This document shows positions 26,101 through 36,193 of a stretch of DNA of 64,000 nucleotides, piece by piece (positions within the stretch are counted from its first letter, which is position 1; every line of letters begins with the position of its first letter). The notes below the pieces were generated by a model. It ran no database searches. It was not told the origin of the DNA and saw only the letters and a program-made list of their open reading frames with translations. The position numbers and the translations under genes are program-made. Source of the DNA: Mnemiopsis leidyi (lineage: Eukaryota; Ctenophora; Tentaculata; Lobata; Bolinopsidae). The stretch lies in the NCBI GenBank assembly GCA_000226015.1, contig JH153733.1:64246-128245 (forward strand), written 5' to 3'.

Positions 26101-27399
26101 TTAACACTGCTAATCAACACCGTGGAATTTCGGGTAATTTTCGGAATCTCACTTGAAATGTCGGCCTATTAATTAATTCTGTGATGAAGGGAGAGAGAGG
26201 CGATGATTTTGTTTCTTCGAAAATAGAAACAAGGGTAAATCAGTAAACAGGTGAAAATATTTTCCAAGACGAAACCAAGGAACTCCTGGAATTAAGGTGG
26301 CTAGGCGTGATAGTGTGATTCAGTCCCATATATAGACAAGAGCAACAGACCAGAGCAATATATCTTTCTCAGTCCTCGGACAAGCACCAAAATTTGAATA
26401 AACGAAGAGAAATTTATAAGCTCGACTAGGTTTGCGTATGCTGAAACAAATTTGATATAATTTAACAATTGCCACTAGAAATGAATCACAATTACTGTCA
26501 CTTCAGATAAATTCCCATTTCATGGCGATATCTAACGACTAACTTATCTAACCACTCACATTGTCTCATTACTCCTTGGCACTTGACCTGTGTCAAGAAG
26601 AGAAAACTTGAAAACTTTAATTCAAAAACCGATGTTCCGATTATTCAAATCAGCTGTACTCACATTGGTTCAAGCTCGCCATCCATCTTCTTGATGAAGA
26701 CACAGCATTCCCTCACTTTTATTTCCTTCTTTATCCATTGTTCGAATGCGGTGTACGAGAACTGAAAATGTTATGGCTACAAAATGTTCATGATAAACAG
26801 AAATGAATATTTTCAATTAGTTTTAAACTTGTTTTGATACTTGAAGTACGGTTTAAAAGAGCTACTAAGATTATCGATAATGACAAAATGCTTGTGACCA
26901 ATCACGTCACATTCTGAATGATGAGATAATTTAACCAATAGTCCATATGGTCAGATTATTCTAAACAACCCCCGGCCATATAAGGTCTCACCAATAACCC
27001 TTATAATCCTTGTTCTTCACAAAATACTATGCATCCAGTATCATCATATGATTCCCTCTCTATAAACTATAAGGATGAATCGATTCCATTAAATATAAAA
27101 CAGTTATTTTCACATCATTGTCCTTGTGAGAGAGCTCGCCAATGTTATGAGTTTACAACCAAATCAATATTTTTATAGATCATTACTTAAGAGTAAGCTT
27201 CAAACTGACCCTTTCAATATCAGCATCTGTTTTGTTTCGATAAGTTTTGCTATTGAGCTGGATTGTGTCCCGGGGGATATTGCTAACTACATATGAAATG
27301 TCTAAGTCTATTGACCCATTGGATCTGTTCGACTTATTCATGGCATAAACACCGCTCGTTGCAAAAACGTACACAAAATTGGGAAATACTTGACAGTAA
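8358..27399 (-). CDS. TRPM2: TRPM2-like cation channel with C-terminal NUDT9-H domain (about 40 exons; N-terminus incomplete)
   Basis: Forty exon positions were placed by GT-AG sites and phase (about 5,070 nt, 1,690 codons with one S4-S5 exon). Order on the minus strand: 27399-27210, 26761-26664, 25446-25290, 25045-24955, 24677-24544, 23710-23585, 23437-23341, 23128-22943, 22724-22652, 22494-22347, 22186-22010, 21907-21722, 21535-21422, 21301-21188, 21034-20952, 20806-20712, 20496-20363, 20046-19865, 19799-19612, 19396-19276, 19074-18931, 18753-18692, then 18402-18246 or 17976-17820, 17656-17500, 16917-16826, 16623-16494, 16339-16175, 16023-15894, 15600-15580, 14725-14608, 14086-13946, 12494-12348, 11160-11047, 10854-10787, 10525-10436, 10318-10232, 9569-9440, 9176-9033, 8851-8744, 8528-8358. 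The family forms tetrameric, Ca-permeable plasma-membrane channels gated by ADP-ribose and Ca. Transcript start and first exons are unknown. The 20046/19799 junction does not join cleanly. Confidence 0.93.
9737..10257 (-). repeat. 26-bp minisatellite starting at a TRPM2-like splice donor
   Basis: About 19 copies of a 26-base unit, on the plus strand tacctggttactatagtgat followed by gacaaa. The copy nearest the exon supplies the last codons (ITIVTR) and the 5' splice site (AACCAG|GTATTTG) of exon 10318-10232. Most further units carry the same donor sequence. The unit is not a multiple of three and holds in-frame stops, so the array is intronic beyond the first unit. Confidence 0.9.
12222..12286. 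repeat. Short tandem repeat (agcaatgtccacaa)
   Basis: Five degenerate copies of a roughly 14-15 base unit (caatgtccacaag) in an intron of the TRPM2-like gene. Confidence 0.6.
13100..13285. repeat. Region of inverted aagccgtactta/taagtacggctt motifs
   Basis: Left motif aagccgtactta at about 13111 and right motif taagtacggctt at about 13200 are inverted copies, with several taagcca/tggctta words around them. It sits 110 bases from the larger foldback and may be a relic of a related element. Confidence 0.4.
13395..13650. mobile_element. Foldback/MITE-like inverted repeat
   Basis: Arms of about 88 bases (13395-13482 and 13563-13650) are imperfect inverted copies. They share gtagctttgttga, agacttgaaaatgcgtttt and gaaacttttcgtca in opposite orientation, and begin and end with gtctca/tgagac. 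The centre repeats catttcagta. It lies in an intron. The shape suggests a foldback or MITE element; no target-site duplication was confirmed. Confidence 0.6.
13946..16339 (-). CDS. TRPM2-like gene: TRP helix, Ser-rich linker, microexon and coiled coil
   Basis: 16339-16175 carries the TRP helix region ([21 protein letters not shown]) and basic MHR-like helices. 16023-15894 is a Ser-rich linker. 15600-15580 is a 21-nt microexon giving DSTDSD with flanking half-codons. 14725-14608 encodes a heptad-like segment ([19 protein letters not shown]) matching the tetramerisation coiled coil of TRPM channels. 14086-13946 is a charged helix. All phases agree. Confidence 0.85.
16494..20046 (-). CDS. TRPM2-like gene: transmembrane and pore region
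   Basis: S1 lies in the exon ending LLLYG (19799-19612), S2 in 19396-19276, S3 in 19074-18931, and S4-S5 in the alternative pair 18402-18246/17976-17820. The pore helix and filter are in 17656-17500 ([13 protein letters not shown]), the outer pore loop with two cysteines in 16917-16826, and S6 in 16623-16494 ([17 protein letters not shown]). The filter reads FGEID, whereas vertebrate TRPM2 has FGQIPG, so the acidic and glutamine positions differ. The pore loop cysteines (HCEAW ... TDCTK) match the conserved TRPM disulfide loop. Confidence 0.92.
17820..17976 (-). CDS. TRPM2-like gene: S4-S5 exon, version B
   Basis: 157 nt, starting in phase 2 and ending in phase 0 (acceptor TTTTCACCAG, donor GATG|GTAATT). 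It encodes 52 residues containing [22 protein letters not shown] and LFFFLFLLM. It aligns residue for residue with version A without gaps. S4 has one arginine and neighbouring acidic residues. Including both exons would repeat S4-S5 and shift the frame by one base (157 is not a multiple of 3), so use of only one per transcript is expected. Confidence 0.9.
18246..18402 (-). CDS. TRPM2-like gene: S4-S5 exon, version A
   Basis: 157 nt, starting in phase 2 and ending in phase 0 (acceptor CTTACAG, donor GGTG|GTAACT). It encodes 52 residues containing [20 protein letters not shown] and LLFFMLLLV, which correspond to S4, the S4-S5 linker and S5 of TRPM2 (family motif LGPKI). Version B, 269 bp downstream, has the same length, phases and residue positions. 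Version A carries three basic residues in S4. Confidence 0.9.
21722..27399 (-). CDS. TRPM2-like gene: N-terminal SLOG/MHR1-2 region
   Basis: Typical TRPM N-terminal motifs occur in order: [126 protein letters not shown] and [13 protein letters not shown]. In TRPM2 this region holds the N-terminal ADP-ribose site, a SLOG fold. The canonical ITGG of mammalian TRPMs reads ITSG here. The exon at 27399-27210 adds a 63-residue segment upstream of the recognisable family region; it needs a preceding exon ending in phase 2, which I could not identify. Confidence 0.9.
23886..23924. repeat. Perfect 18-bp hairpin with 3-base loop
   Basis: Positions 23886-23903 are exactly inverted at 23907-23924 around gaa. 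The arm core is ccatttgggccc. It lies in a TRPM2-like intron just before a (tacg)n tract, an N gap and a CpG-rich stretch. A terminator, element end or snap-back sequence is possible. Confidence 0.85.
24015..24310. other. (TACG)n tract, N gap and CpG-rich intronic island
   Basis: Tacg repeats (24019-24044), 47 N (24123-24169), then CpG-dense DNA with cgcgcg words up to about 24480. This is unlike the AT-rich CpG-poor flanks. It lies in the intron between TRPM2-like exons 24544 and 23710. It could be an inserted element or an internal promoter; no coding exon is seen. Confidence 0.5.
25447..25570 (-). repeat. Tandem CCATGGTAACTC-type repeats upstream of a TRPM2-like acceptor
   Basis: About four copies of a 23-base unit (gagttaccatggtttgatgtg on plus) lie directly against the acceptor of exon 25446-25290. 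On the minus strand each copy contains CATG|GTAACT, a donor-like word. Confidence 0.7.
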
Positions 27400-28313
27400 C
27401 TGTGAACAATGATTAGTGTTGTCGACTAAGGACATACTTTTTAAAGTTTGAGAAAGCGAGATGTAATTGACTAATTGAGTAATGACTTAATTGCAAAACT
27501 ACTGCTCCCGCTCAGAGCTACTTCCAACTTCTCTGCGAAAATTGCCCAATTTCACTGATTATTCACTTTTACCATTGCTTCTGTATTAAACTGAGTGTGA
27601 CATTTTCCTAGCAAACATCTTATCAATGATCTTAGCTATCTAGGATCTCAGCTAGTAGCTTCATAAAATTCACCGCAAAGAAAAGAGGAGACCAAAGTTA
27701 TTCAAGGGAAATAAGATTAGAAAAGAGGTGCGAAAGAAAAAATTTGAGTGATGGGACAATTAGAGAGAGAGATAGGTGTAACTAATTAAAATCTTACCTT
27801 GTAACTTATTATTAACATCAAATTCTTGATTAGAAATAGTGTTAAAATTACTTCCAATACGTATTTGAACTAAGTTATAAAGCCATACTTAGCTGCTTTA
27901 TTTTAGATTTAGTAACATATAGTCAGAATATAAGCAAAGTGGAAATCAATAAAAAAATTGTAACAGAATGAAAATTATCTCTTAGCGTTTGGATTTAAAC
28001 AATGAAAAATAAGCCTAAAACATTAAACATTGCCTGCATAAATTCTCATTCGTAGATGATATTAGAAGACCTTACATTGAGCAAGGCTGACACAACATTA
28101 TGCATTAATAGTCATTTGTATCAATGGATAATTTTGATACCGATGATAATGATCTATGATCAGTTTAGATGTTTAAATTTGCAAAGCATATGGCAAATAA
28201 TCTTACAACTTGTATTACAATGATGCATTAACAAATCTAAGCAGTCACGCAGGGGGTTTTATCGATATGTCAATTTTGACTTTAACAAAGATATTAAGAT
28301 ACATATTACTAAC

Positions 28314-28424
28314 CGGATTTTTTGTGCTATTCAACAAGGAAACAAAACCTTTTTCCCAAGCATGATTACTGTCATTAGCCATAGAGTATCCAAGTCGATG
28401 CAATTGATACATCGTAGAGTAGCA
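28314..28424 (-). CDS. Exon-like segment, copy 1 of a duplicated pair
   Basis: 37 codons ending at donor CCG|GTTAGT, with the readable core LGY-x9-AWEKGFVSLLNSTKNP. It is related to 29807-29895, which reads IGY-x8-AFENGFGSLFNHTKDP and has the same donor. It lies upstream of the recognised TRPM2-like exons and could belong to its N-terminus, but the phase does not join to 27399. The acceptor is weak. Confidence 0.35.
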
Positions 28425-29806
28425 CTTCAGTTTTTAGAGTTATTCATTACTATGTTAATAGTAAGTATCTACATACTGCATGTAGTAATTGAAGTCAGTT
28501 CGTGGTAAGGCAGAGCTTGACTCAGTTATAGTAGCTTAGTAGTTCAGTAAAAACTTTCTAGTGCACGGTCTTTGGGTTGAAACATTTTGACCTTCAAAAC
28601 CACGCACAAACGAGGGAATGTGTAGTAGAGACGATCATAAGAAAGCAGGCCCTTGAACTCCTGGAGAAAACCTATTCAATTACATAAGCCTTAAGTAGCT
28701 ATGGAGTCGTACACTTAAAACTGGATTACAGTCAAATCTAAACTCGTTTGAACACTTTTTCATACTTACAATCGATTAGATTGTCCGAATTTAAACCTTC
28801 TCATGATAGTACCTCGGCCTAGAGAGATGAAAAATTAAACCCTTCCAAAACTGCATACTAGAGAGGTTCTACCGTTATAATACTTAACCATACTTTTACG
28901 TTAAGAAGTACATTGCATAGTTCATGTTAAGCGGTAACCACGTTTTCAATCAAGTTTTCATGTATTGGATACCAGGAGTTGAGGTTCTCGCTTAAGTTAC
29001 TCCCTGATTACAAGCATCTTCAGATACACACAGCAATTATCATGATGTAATAAAGACGCATATCTTACTACAACAACATAAACAAGTACTAAAAGTAAAA
29101 CAGCTACAGAGATAACTGATCTGGAAAAAGCAACCAATGTGCAGGGATTCCGAAAGTTCCTTTGCCAAATGATCCTCAGAGACGAAGTAAATGAGTAAAT
29201 GGACAACAAAGAGCAGACGGTCAGACGTCACCTTAGCTGAAAACCATTTAAGCATACAAAAATATGCTGAGACCATTTTCATCAAAGTTATTTCATCGAA
29301 GCAGATCTTGTAAAAAATAAACTATAAAGCACAAAAAAGATCTCTCATTCAAGAAATTTCATATGATTCGATTGAAGACTCTAAACCTCATACCAACTGA
29401 AATTGTGCTCTTGTTAGGGGTAAAAGTAACTTACTCGGCGAGATCCTTTTATAAAAAAGAAACAGGAAAAGTTGAAAGTACCCTGGGTCCAATGAATGTA
29501 GATACACTGGTTTTATTTTCTCATTTAAGCAATTTTAGAGAACTTGTAGACTAAGTTGTAATCGAACTGCCGCCGTGACTGCAAGCAGTATTGTTTCCAT
29601 CGAGACATGTTTGCATAGGCCCTTTAGAAAATTGTTTTATTTGTTACATGCCTATAACCGGGTCGCTTAAACGGGTAAATTGCATGGACGCATGGTTTTA
29701 TTTTTATAAATTCTAGTCCTAAACTTAACAAATCTATAAGCAGATAATTGAATTACATTATCTCGATGTCACTATAAAAACCGATGATAAGGAGAATATA
29801 ACTAAC

Positions 29807-29895
29807 CGGGTCTTTTGTGTGGTTGAACAATGAACCAAAACCGTTTTCGAAAGCATAATAATGCTCGCCGGTCTTCAGATATCCGATCGATTTAA
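29807..29895 (-). CDS. Exon-like segment, copy 2 of a duplicated pair
   Basis: Homologous to 28314-28424 in sequence, reading frame and donor (GTTAGT). An in-frame stop lies a few codons upstream of the shared part and no good acceptor is visible. It may be a decayed or alternative copy. Confidence 0.3.
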
Positions 29896-30834
29896 ATGAA
29901 TGTTCATGGCTTTACGGCCGTCCAGCACTTTGGTCAAGCCTTATGGACGAACCTTAGCAAAAAAACGCTACACGTACGAAGAATTCCGCTTCATTTTTGC
30001 TCTCTAGGCTTCTGCTCCATTCTGATTACTAGGGACAGAGAGGGTGGCCGACGTCCTGCCCCAGAACATAAAGATTTATACCTGCACTGACGTCCTGCTC
30101 CACAACACACAACTTTGTCAGGGTTAGGGTTATGGTCGCTGGGGCAAAATATGTGGGAAAACATGTTGTGGGGCACAAAATTGTTTTCCTAATGTGTACA
30201 ATTGTATCGCTAATTAGATTATCCTCGATTTGATTGCTTGTTGATTACTTAAAGTCAGAATATATCCACTTCCTTTCAACGCCAAAGTTGATCAACAAAA
30301 ATTAAGGGTTTGAGTTTATTCACAGACACAGTACAGTAAGAAGGAAATCGAGCTGATACCTACATATTTGTCGGTAATTATTTACCTACTTTAATCGCAA
30401 ATGATATGACTGATTATGATTGGAATTTGGAATCTGTCAGAGGTTTAGCTATGCATCAGTCGAACTTTGATTGCAGATGGCAGATTATTATTCAGATAGG
30501 CGATAAATCCTCGATGCTAGGTAGATAGGTAGATTCAGAATGTATGCTATCAACTTATCAAGCACGTATTATCACTTGTGCACTTGCATCATGTTACTCA
30601 TATTAACGTTCAAGAACGTATGAAAATGTTGCAGGAAAAGAAAATATGCTAGATACTTGGTTATAGAATATTTTATTCGGTAAACAAGTAAACATTATCG
30701 TATTCAAGTAATTGAGTAGTTATGCAAATTACGAATAGGTTTCGATCAGCAGATATTAACTTACTTTCAGCTGTATGTTATAATTAAATTCATCATGGCT
30801 CTAAAAAGAAGGGACACTACCTACTCATGGAAAA

Positions 30835-31099
30835 GAAGAAAAAAAGGAGACATAATAACTGAGAAAAAGTGAAAAAAGGGAGATACCTGGAGACATAATA
30901 ACTGAGAAAATATGAAAAAAGGGAGATACCTGGAGACATAATAACTGAGAAAAAGTGAAAAAAGGGAGATACCTGGAGACATAATAACTGAGAAAATGTG
31001 AAAAAAGGGAGATACCTGGAGACATAATAACTGAGAAAAGTGAAGAAAGGGAGATACCTGGAGACATAATAACTGAGAAAAGTGAAGAAAGGGAGATAC
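30835..31099 (-). repeat. 43-bp minisatellite abutting a splice donor
   Basis: Six copies of a unit that on the minus strand reads GTATCTCCC ... TTATTATGTCTCCAG. The array begins exactly at the donor of exon 31178-31100 (GACGTAG|GTATCTCCC), and each later unit re-creates CCAG|GTATCTCCC. Confidence 0.9.
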
Positions 31100-31178
31100 C
31101 TACGTCTTTAGCAGTGCCTGTAGTAACACACCCGTTCTGTGTGGCAACACTCAGTTCCAGCAGCTGATCCAGCTCCAT
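31100..31178 (-). CDS. Candidate first coding exon (possible 5' exon of the TRPM2-like gene)
   Basis: ATG followed by 26 codons (MELDQLLELSVATQNGCVTT...), with an in-frame stop upstream and donor GTAG|GTATCT in phase 1. It is the nearest strong minus-strand start exon upstream of the TRPM2-like exons, but I could not find the exon(s) linking it to 27399, which needs phase 2. Confidence 0.45.
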
Positions 31179-33329
31179 TTTACCGACATTCAGCCTGGCG
31201 AGCTGGAGACTTCATCCACCTATTTGCACGTGCTTGAGATGATTACACTGGTACGCACATTGCGCGAAAATATTGAGGCACACACAATATACACTTGCAA
31301 TGCAAAAAGCGAAGTTGTGTTAAGGACTAAACGTTCAAACCGCAAAAACTGATAAATTGCTGTTGACCATATCACAAACTTGTGAAGCTACAGAAATCAT
31401 ATATATTAGATGCAAATACAATAAATGACAAGCTTTATCAAAACGAAGAGCATAAATATAACGGATTTAAGACGAAGCGTAGAGGAATTTCTAAAAGAAA
31501 AATTTATCAAAATTAGTCACCACAGGTTAGGCACGTGAAATCAGACAAAGTAACATGACAATTAACACTATGAACTTCACTACACGCTAAACGACACCGG
31601 GCACGCAGAACTGCAGAAAATGAGACACTCGGAAGGCTACAAGATCAACCAGGTTACATGTATATAGTATCTATACAGTTCGGCCTGAAGCGAGGAGAAA
31701 AACTGTTGAGACGTTGAATTGTCGGGAATTTCCCTGAAACGGAGGCAAGTGCCGAGAACGATGTCGGTCGATATAGTGCTGCGTTGGACAAATAGTTTGT
31801 GTGATTTTATTGTAAGCTGTATAAGGGCGGGTAATTTCTTTAATTGGATAAAAGAGTGGTGGTAACTTAGCTTATATTGTATTATACGTCAGGTTACAAG
31901 TTTACACTGCAAGATCTAGTTTTGTAGAACCTCCGTGAGTGATCACTTCTAAGCGGACTGCCAGGCTGGGTAGTGGTTATGCAATTCTGAACATGTCATC
32001 GAGAAATCTATTTATGGAGACTTGTAAGTACAGTCTAAGTTTACTTTAAGTTTTTATTTACAAGCTGTGATATGGATATCTTAAGTTGTAATATGAATAT
32101 CTTAAGATGTCAAGAAAACCTACAAATCTTTCTTCGTTATTTGCTATTAATGCAGACAGTTTTATGTATTGGAGAATTGGGGAACCTTAAACCTTTAAAG
32201 CATTGGATGTTCTAAGAAATGATTTGAGCCGTGTTCACATATTACATCCTAGAAATATTACTGATTTTAAGAACCTTCAGATATTTTCGGCCACAGATAA
32301 GAATGAATGGAAGAAGTTAGAGGATGGGTTGAACGTCTTTTTGCTTGTGTACTGATATCTATATTCTATAGAGTACCTGGGTTGCAAAAATTTCAGTATC
32401 TTACAAGATAAGTTTAAAATCTTAACTAATTACTATTTCATGCTCTAGAGTCAATCTCAGCTCACACACTACACAGTCACACACCCGAATAAATGAATCA
32501 TTAGTAGATGATCAGATATAAATTATGTTGATATGTCGTGGTACGCTAAAGTCTGATACCGAGAGACATAAGCCTTTCACATCTGTTTTTCACGCCGCAT
32601 TGAGTTATGAGAGAAGAATAATTTCGAGCAACTACGTCATTCTTTCACCCTTAATATAACGAAAATTTGTATATCTGTCTAATTTAAGAAGGAGTCGAAG
32701 AGACACTGGCTATATGAGTGATAAATGTTTTTCGGGCAACATGTGTTTTGTTACTATTAATTTCACTGGTAAAGTTGTGAGTGGATTGCGTTCAGATCAC
32801 TGAAGAGTGAAGCAGGTTTTCATTATGAGAACTCTAAATAAGAAAATAGGCGAACGATACAAGCCATTACACATGATTAAATGTTATAGAACTAGAACAA
32901 GTATCAAATCATACCTGTATAGAAAACTATTAGTAGACTAGTGCGTGATGCACCAAGTTCACTAGCTTAAACTTAAAGATCTCTTAACCTAGAGAGAAAC
33001 AAATCGAGTAGGATGACAAATAATGTAAGAACATAATGTGACCCACGCATAAGATCGACGGATACTGTATCTCATCAATTTACACCTCCCGTTACGACCG
33101 AACGAAGTTTTATAAAAGTAAGGAAGTAAAGGATCTAAGTTTGGGATAAGGCGAAATAATGATAAGAATTGTCGGCTCAAATTGGGCAGGATTCCATTCT
33201 GCAGGTTTTGAAAATAAGTTCTATATGCCTTGGTACGTTTAAGAAATTGTTCCAGACAAACTGATATGAATCATTTCAGGGTACATTCAGGCTGGCAATA
33301 AGGTCAGGGAGAGTTAATACGAAATACAA
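31179..33329. other. No recognisable gene
   Basis: AT-rich DNA without a supported coding exon or RNA gene. Frames present are short and lack splice or domain support. Confidence 0.5.
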
Positions 33330-34443
33330 TGTGGTTTAGCAACAATTGAATTGATCCTTGACAGTTTAATTAAGTGTTGATTTTCAATATTGCAATACGT
33401 ATAGAATCAATTATCTATCAATCTATCAACCTAAGAAAGTTTTAGACTCTTTAGTATCATTCGTTTGGAGTTTTGGACGATGTCTAACTCGTCCTAAAAT
33501 CTATCATTACATGTGACATTGGCATCTTCTCTAAGGCATAAAGCAAATTTTCCTGCGACCTTACTTAACTTCTGCGTTAAACAGCATATAACTTTTCAGT
33601 GTTGAAGTTTTCCAAAATCATTCCAAGAGCTTCCAAATTTGGAACTTCATTGTCCCATGATCACAAGAACGTATTGTAGAGACGGTCCCGTGGCAATGAA
33701 GCTGAATCGGTAGTTATTATCTACTGATCAAGGTGTGAAGCTAAATATAATAATAGGGCATATCAGATACAGTAAAATTCGTCTACATTTGGTAGACTTT
33801 GCTATATTGGATGCCGAGAAACAAGCGTCAACTGAGTAAAAAATGACGACGACAGATCACACTACAATTGGAAAATGACGCTTTATACTCTTCTATTTTA
33901 CGAACCACAATGTGGACTAGCAACAATTGAATTGATCCTTGACAGTTTAATTAAGTGTTAATTTTCAATATTGCTATTATACGTATAGGATCAAATATCT
34001 ATCAACCTAAGAAAGTTTTTTTCCTGCAACCTTACTTAACTTCTGCGTTAAACAGCATATACATTTTTTGTTAAATTTTTCCAAAATCATTTCAAGAGCT
34101 TCCGAATTTGGAACTTCATTGTGCCATGATCACAAGAACACATTTTAGAGACGGTCCCGTGGCAATGAAGCTGAATCGGTAGTTATTATCTACTGATCAT
34201 TGTTACACGAAAGCAGCTAAACTTAAAACTGTACTTATTCCAAATTTCCAAACTTGGTAACATCCAGTCCAAGGTGTGAAGCTAAATATAATAATAGGGC
34301 ATATCATGAGATACAGTAAAGTTCGTCTACATTTGGTAGACTTTGCTGTTTGGGGCCGAGAAACAAGCGTCAACTGAGTAAAAAATGACGACGACAGATC
34401 ACACTACAATTGGAAAATGACGCTTCATACTCTTCTATTTTAG
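33330..34443. repeat. Tandem duplication of about 0.55 kb
   Basis: 33330-33905 and 33906-34443 are near-identical copies (shared words include caattgaattgatccttgac and agacggtcccgtggcaatga) with small insertions and deletions between them. No coding content is seen. There is no N gap between the copies. Confidence 0.85.
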
Positions 34444-34796
34444 AAATGTCGCGCACCCACCACCCAACATTCCGGACAGTTAACTGTCGCCAAATATTCA
34501 AGGATGAAATAACAAGGGCAAATGAGGATTTAATGACAATGTGAAAGCAGTCAATGCTATGGTAGGTTGCCGTATACTGATGCGACTACTTTTTGACACA
34601 CAATCGACACTTAATTTTCTGTTGAGTATGTTTTGGCAAGACCTCAGCAATGTTAATGATTTTGGTATTTACATATGTAACATAATAAAGCAGAGTAAAA
34701 TCGTTAAGAGTATTCTGTTTTGACGGCTTTATCCAATCATTATTCAACCATCATTTTAAACCATTATTCGTAGAGAATGTAAAATAAACTCTACTG

Positions 34797-35243
34797 TTAG
34801 ATCACGTTTGTGTCTGGGTCTCTAAACAGCCAACACGGAGTTCTAATTGGATAAAGATAACTGTCCAAATCAGCGGTAATCACCTCTTTAGATTCAGGAG
34901 ATTTTTGCTCCACCAAGTCACCATTTTCAGAAGTGATCTCCAATTTATGTTGAGACAATTTTGGCTTTCCTTGTCCAAATTCGTCAAGCTCCAACATTTC
35001 ATACTGGTTAAGGGCCATAGGTCTCTCCTCATCGTAGTCGAGATTTTCATCCTCCTCAACATCATGAGTACTCGCTCTACAAGAACGTATACATTTATGC
35101 CAAAGTAACATTGTCAGGCTGGATCTTCCACTTGACGTCTTTTTATCTTTTTCTCTGGTTCCTTCCGCTTCTTCCTGATCTTTAAAATCTTCACCATTCA
35201 GCTTTTCGGATTTTCCAGCAGTCGTAATTGTACCGTTTTTCAT
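34797..35243 (-). CDS. Hypothetical acidic/charged protein, 148 aa
   Basis: An open frame from ATG (in-frame TAA just upstream) to TAA. It is Lys/Glu-rich at the N-terminus, then acidic (VEEDENLDYDEERP), ending YPIRTPCWLFRDPDTNVI. No domain is recognised and no membrane segment is present. It may be a single-exon gene. Alternatively its second half may be a last exon entered at the internal acceptor TTCTTGTAG, which joins in phase to 36240-36194. Confidence 0.45.
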   Translation of the reverse strand: MKNGTITTAGKSEKLNGEDFKDQEEAEGTREKDKKTSSGRSSLTMLLWHKCIRSCRASTHDVEEDENLDYDEERPMALNQYEMLELDEFGQGKPKLSQHKLEITSENGDLVEQKSPESKEVITADLDSYLYPIRTPCWLFRDPDTNVI

Positions 35244-36193
35244 TTTATTTTATGATTCCATGTTCTTAACGTCATATCAGCGTATTGCCCTGTTTTCCAT
35301 GCCTACGTAGTAGGTGTGTGTAGTCCTTCTTTATTTTCGAGTTTTTATACAAGAGTTTACATTGTGTTAAGGATTAGGATTGACCAAACAGTTTGCTCAA
35401 CATAAATTGTTATTTGAGCAATTCTTCAAATAACTATAAATGTACTATTCTTCGGAATTTACATAATGTTTCGTCGTACTAGGGACATTGTTTTGCATAA
35501 ATCCAACCATGCTACTGATGGGCTATTTCTATTTTGTATAACATATTTTTCCTTTTCCAAAGTACAGCATAAGAGGATGGGATAAAGTATACGAGATACT
35601 CTCCTACTTTTTTTTACAGTAAAACGCCCTATGTTTTCTGATTATGTGAACCTACAACTTACGTATCTCAACAGATGCTTTAGATAAAGTTAGCTTGAGC
35701 TAACTAATCATGTGAGGTGGTAAAGTGCGGACTTTTTGAGTATTGAAGTATGGTGCCTTTCCTTGTATGAGACCGTCACAGAGATATAATATTAGAATAG
35801 CTAACGATGGATGCATAAAGGATGACATGAGACGAGAAAACGTGCAAACTCCAAAGGGTACATCATGTAGGGTGTGATATTGAACCATCAACATTTATGC
35901 GAAATGATTGGAGTAATATTTAAAATATGCAGAAATTGCTCAACACTAATAAAAAGCTAAAGACTGCAAGTAATAAGAAGAATAGGAGGAAGACATTTAT
36001 TAAGAAAATTGAAGAGAAAAAAGAGAGATGAATCGTTAACTAAAACTCATGCCTTAACAGTAATATCATTACGTACCATCAGTATTCTGACAAAAAATTT
36101 GCACACGTCAACCAAATGAATCAAAAGGCAGGCTAAGAACAGTTCTCTACATTGTGAACTTTCATGAAGCTAGAAGGCGGAATTGTAGAAAAC

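Noticed and set aside
27785-27880. Possible exon with a strong donor CAAG|GTAAGA on the minus strand
   Set aside because: The only frames are either very short and hydrophobic or contain stops, and none supplies the phase needed by the exon at 27399.
30825-31178. 117-codon minus-strand frame with repeated PGISLFSHFLSYYVS
   Set aside because: Beyond the first 26 codons it reads through the minisatellite that starts at the donor, so it is intron, not protein.
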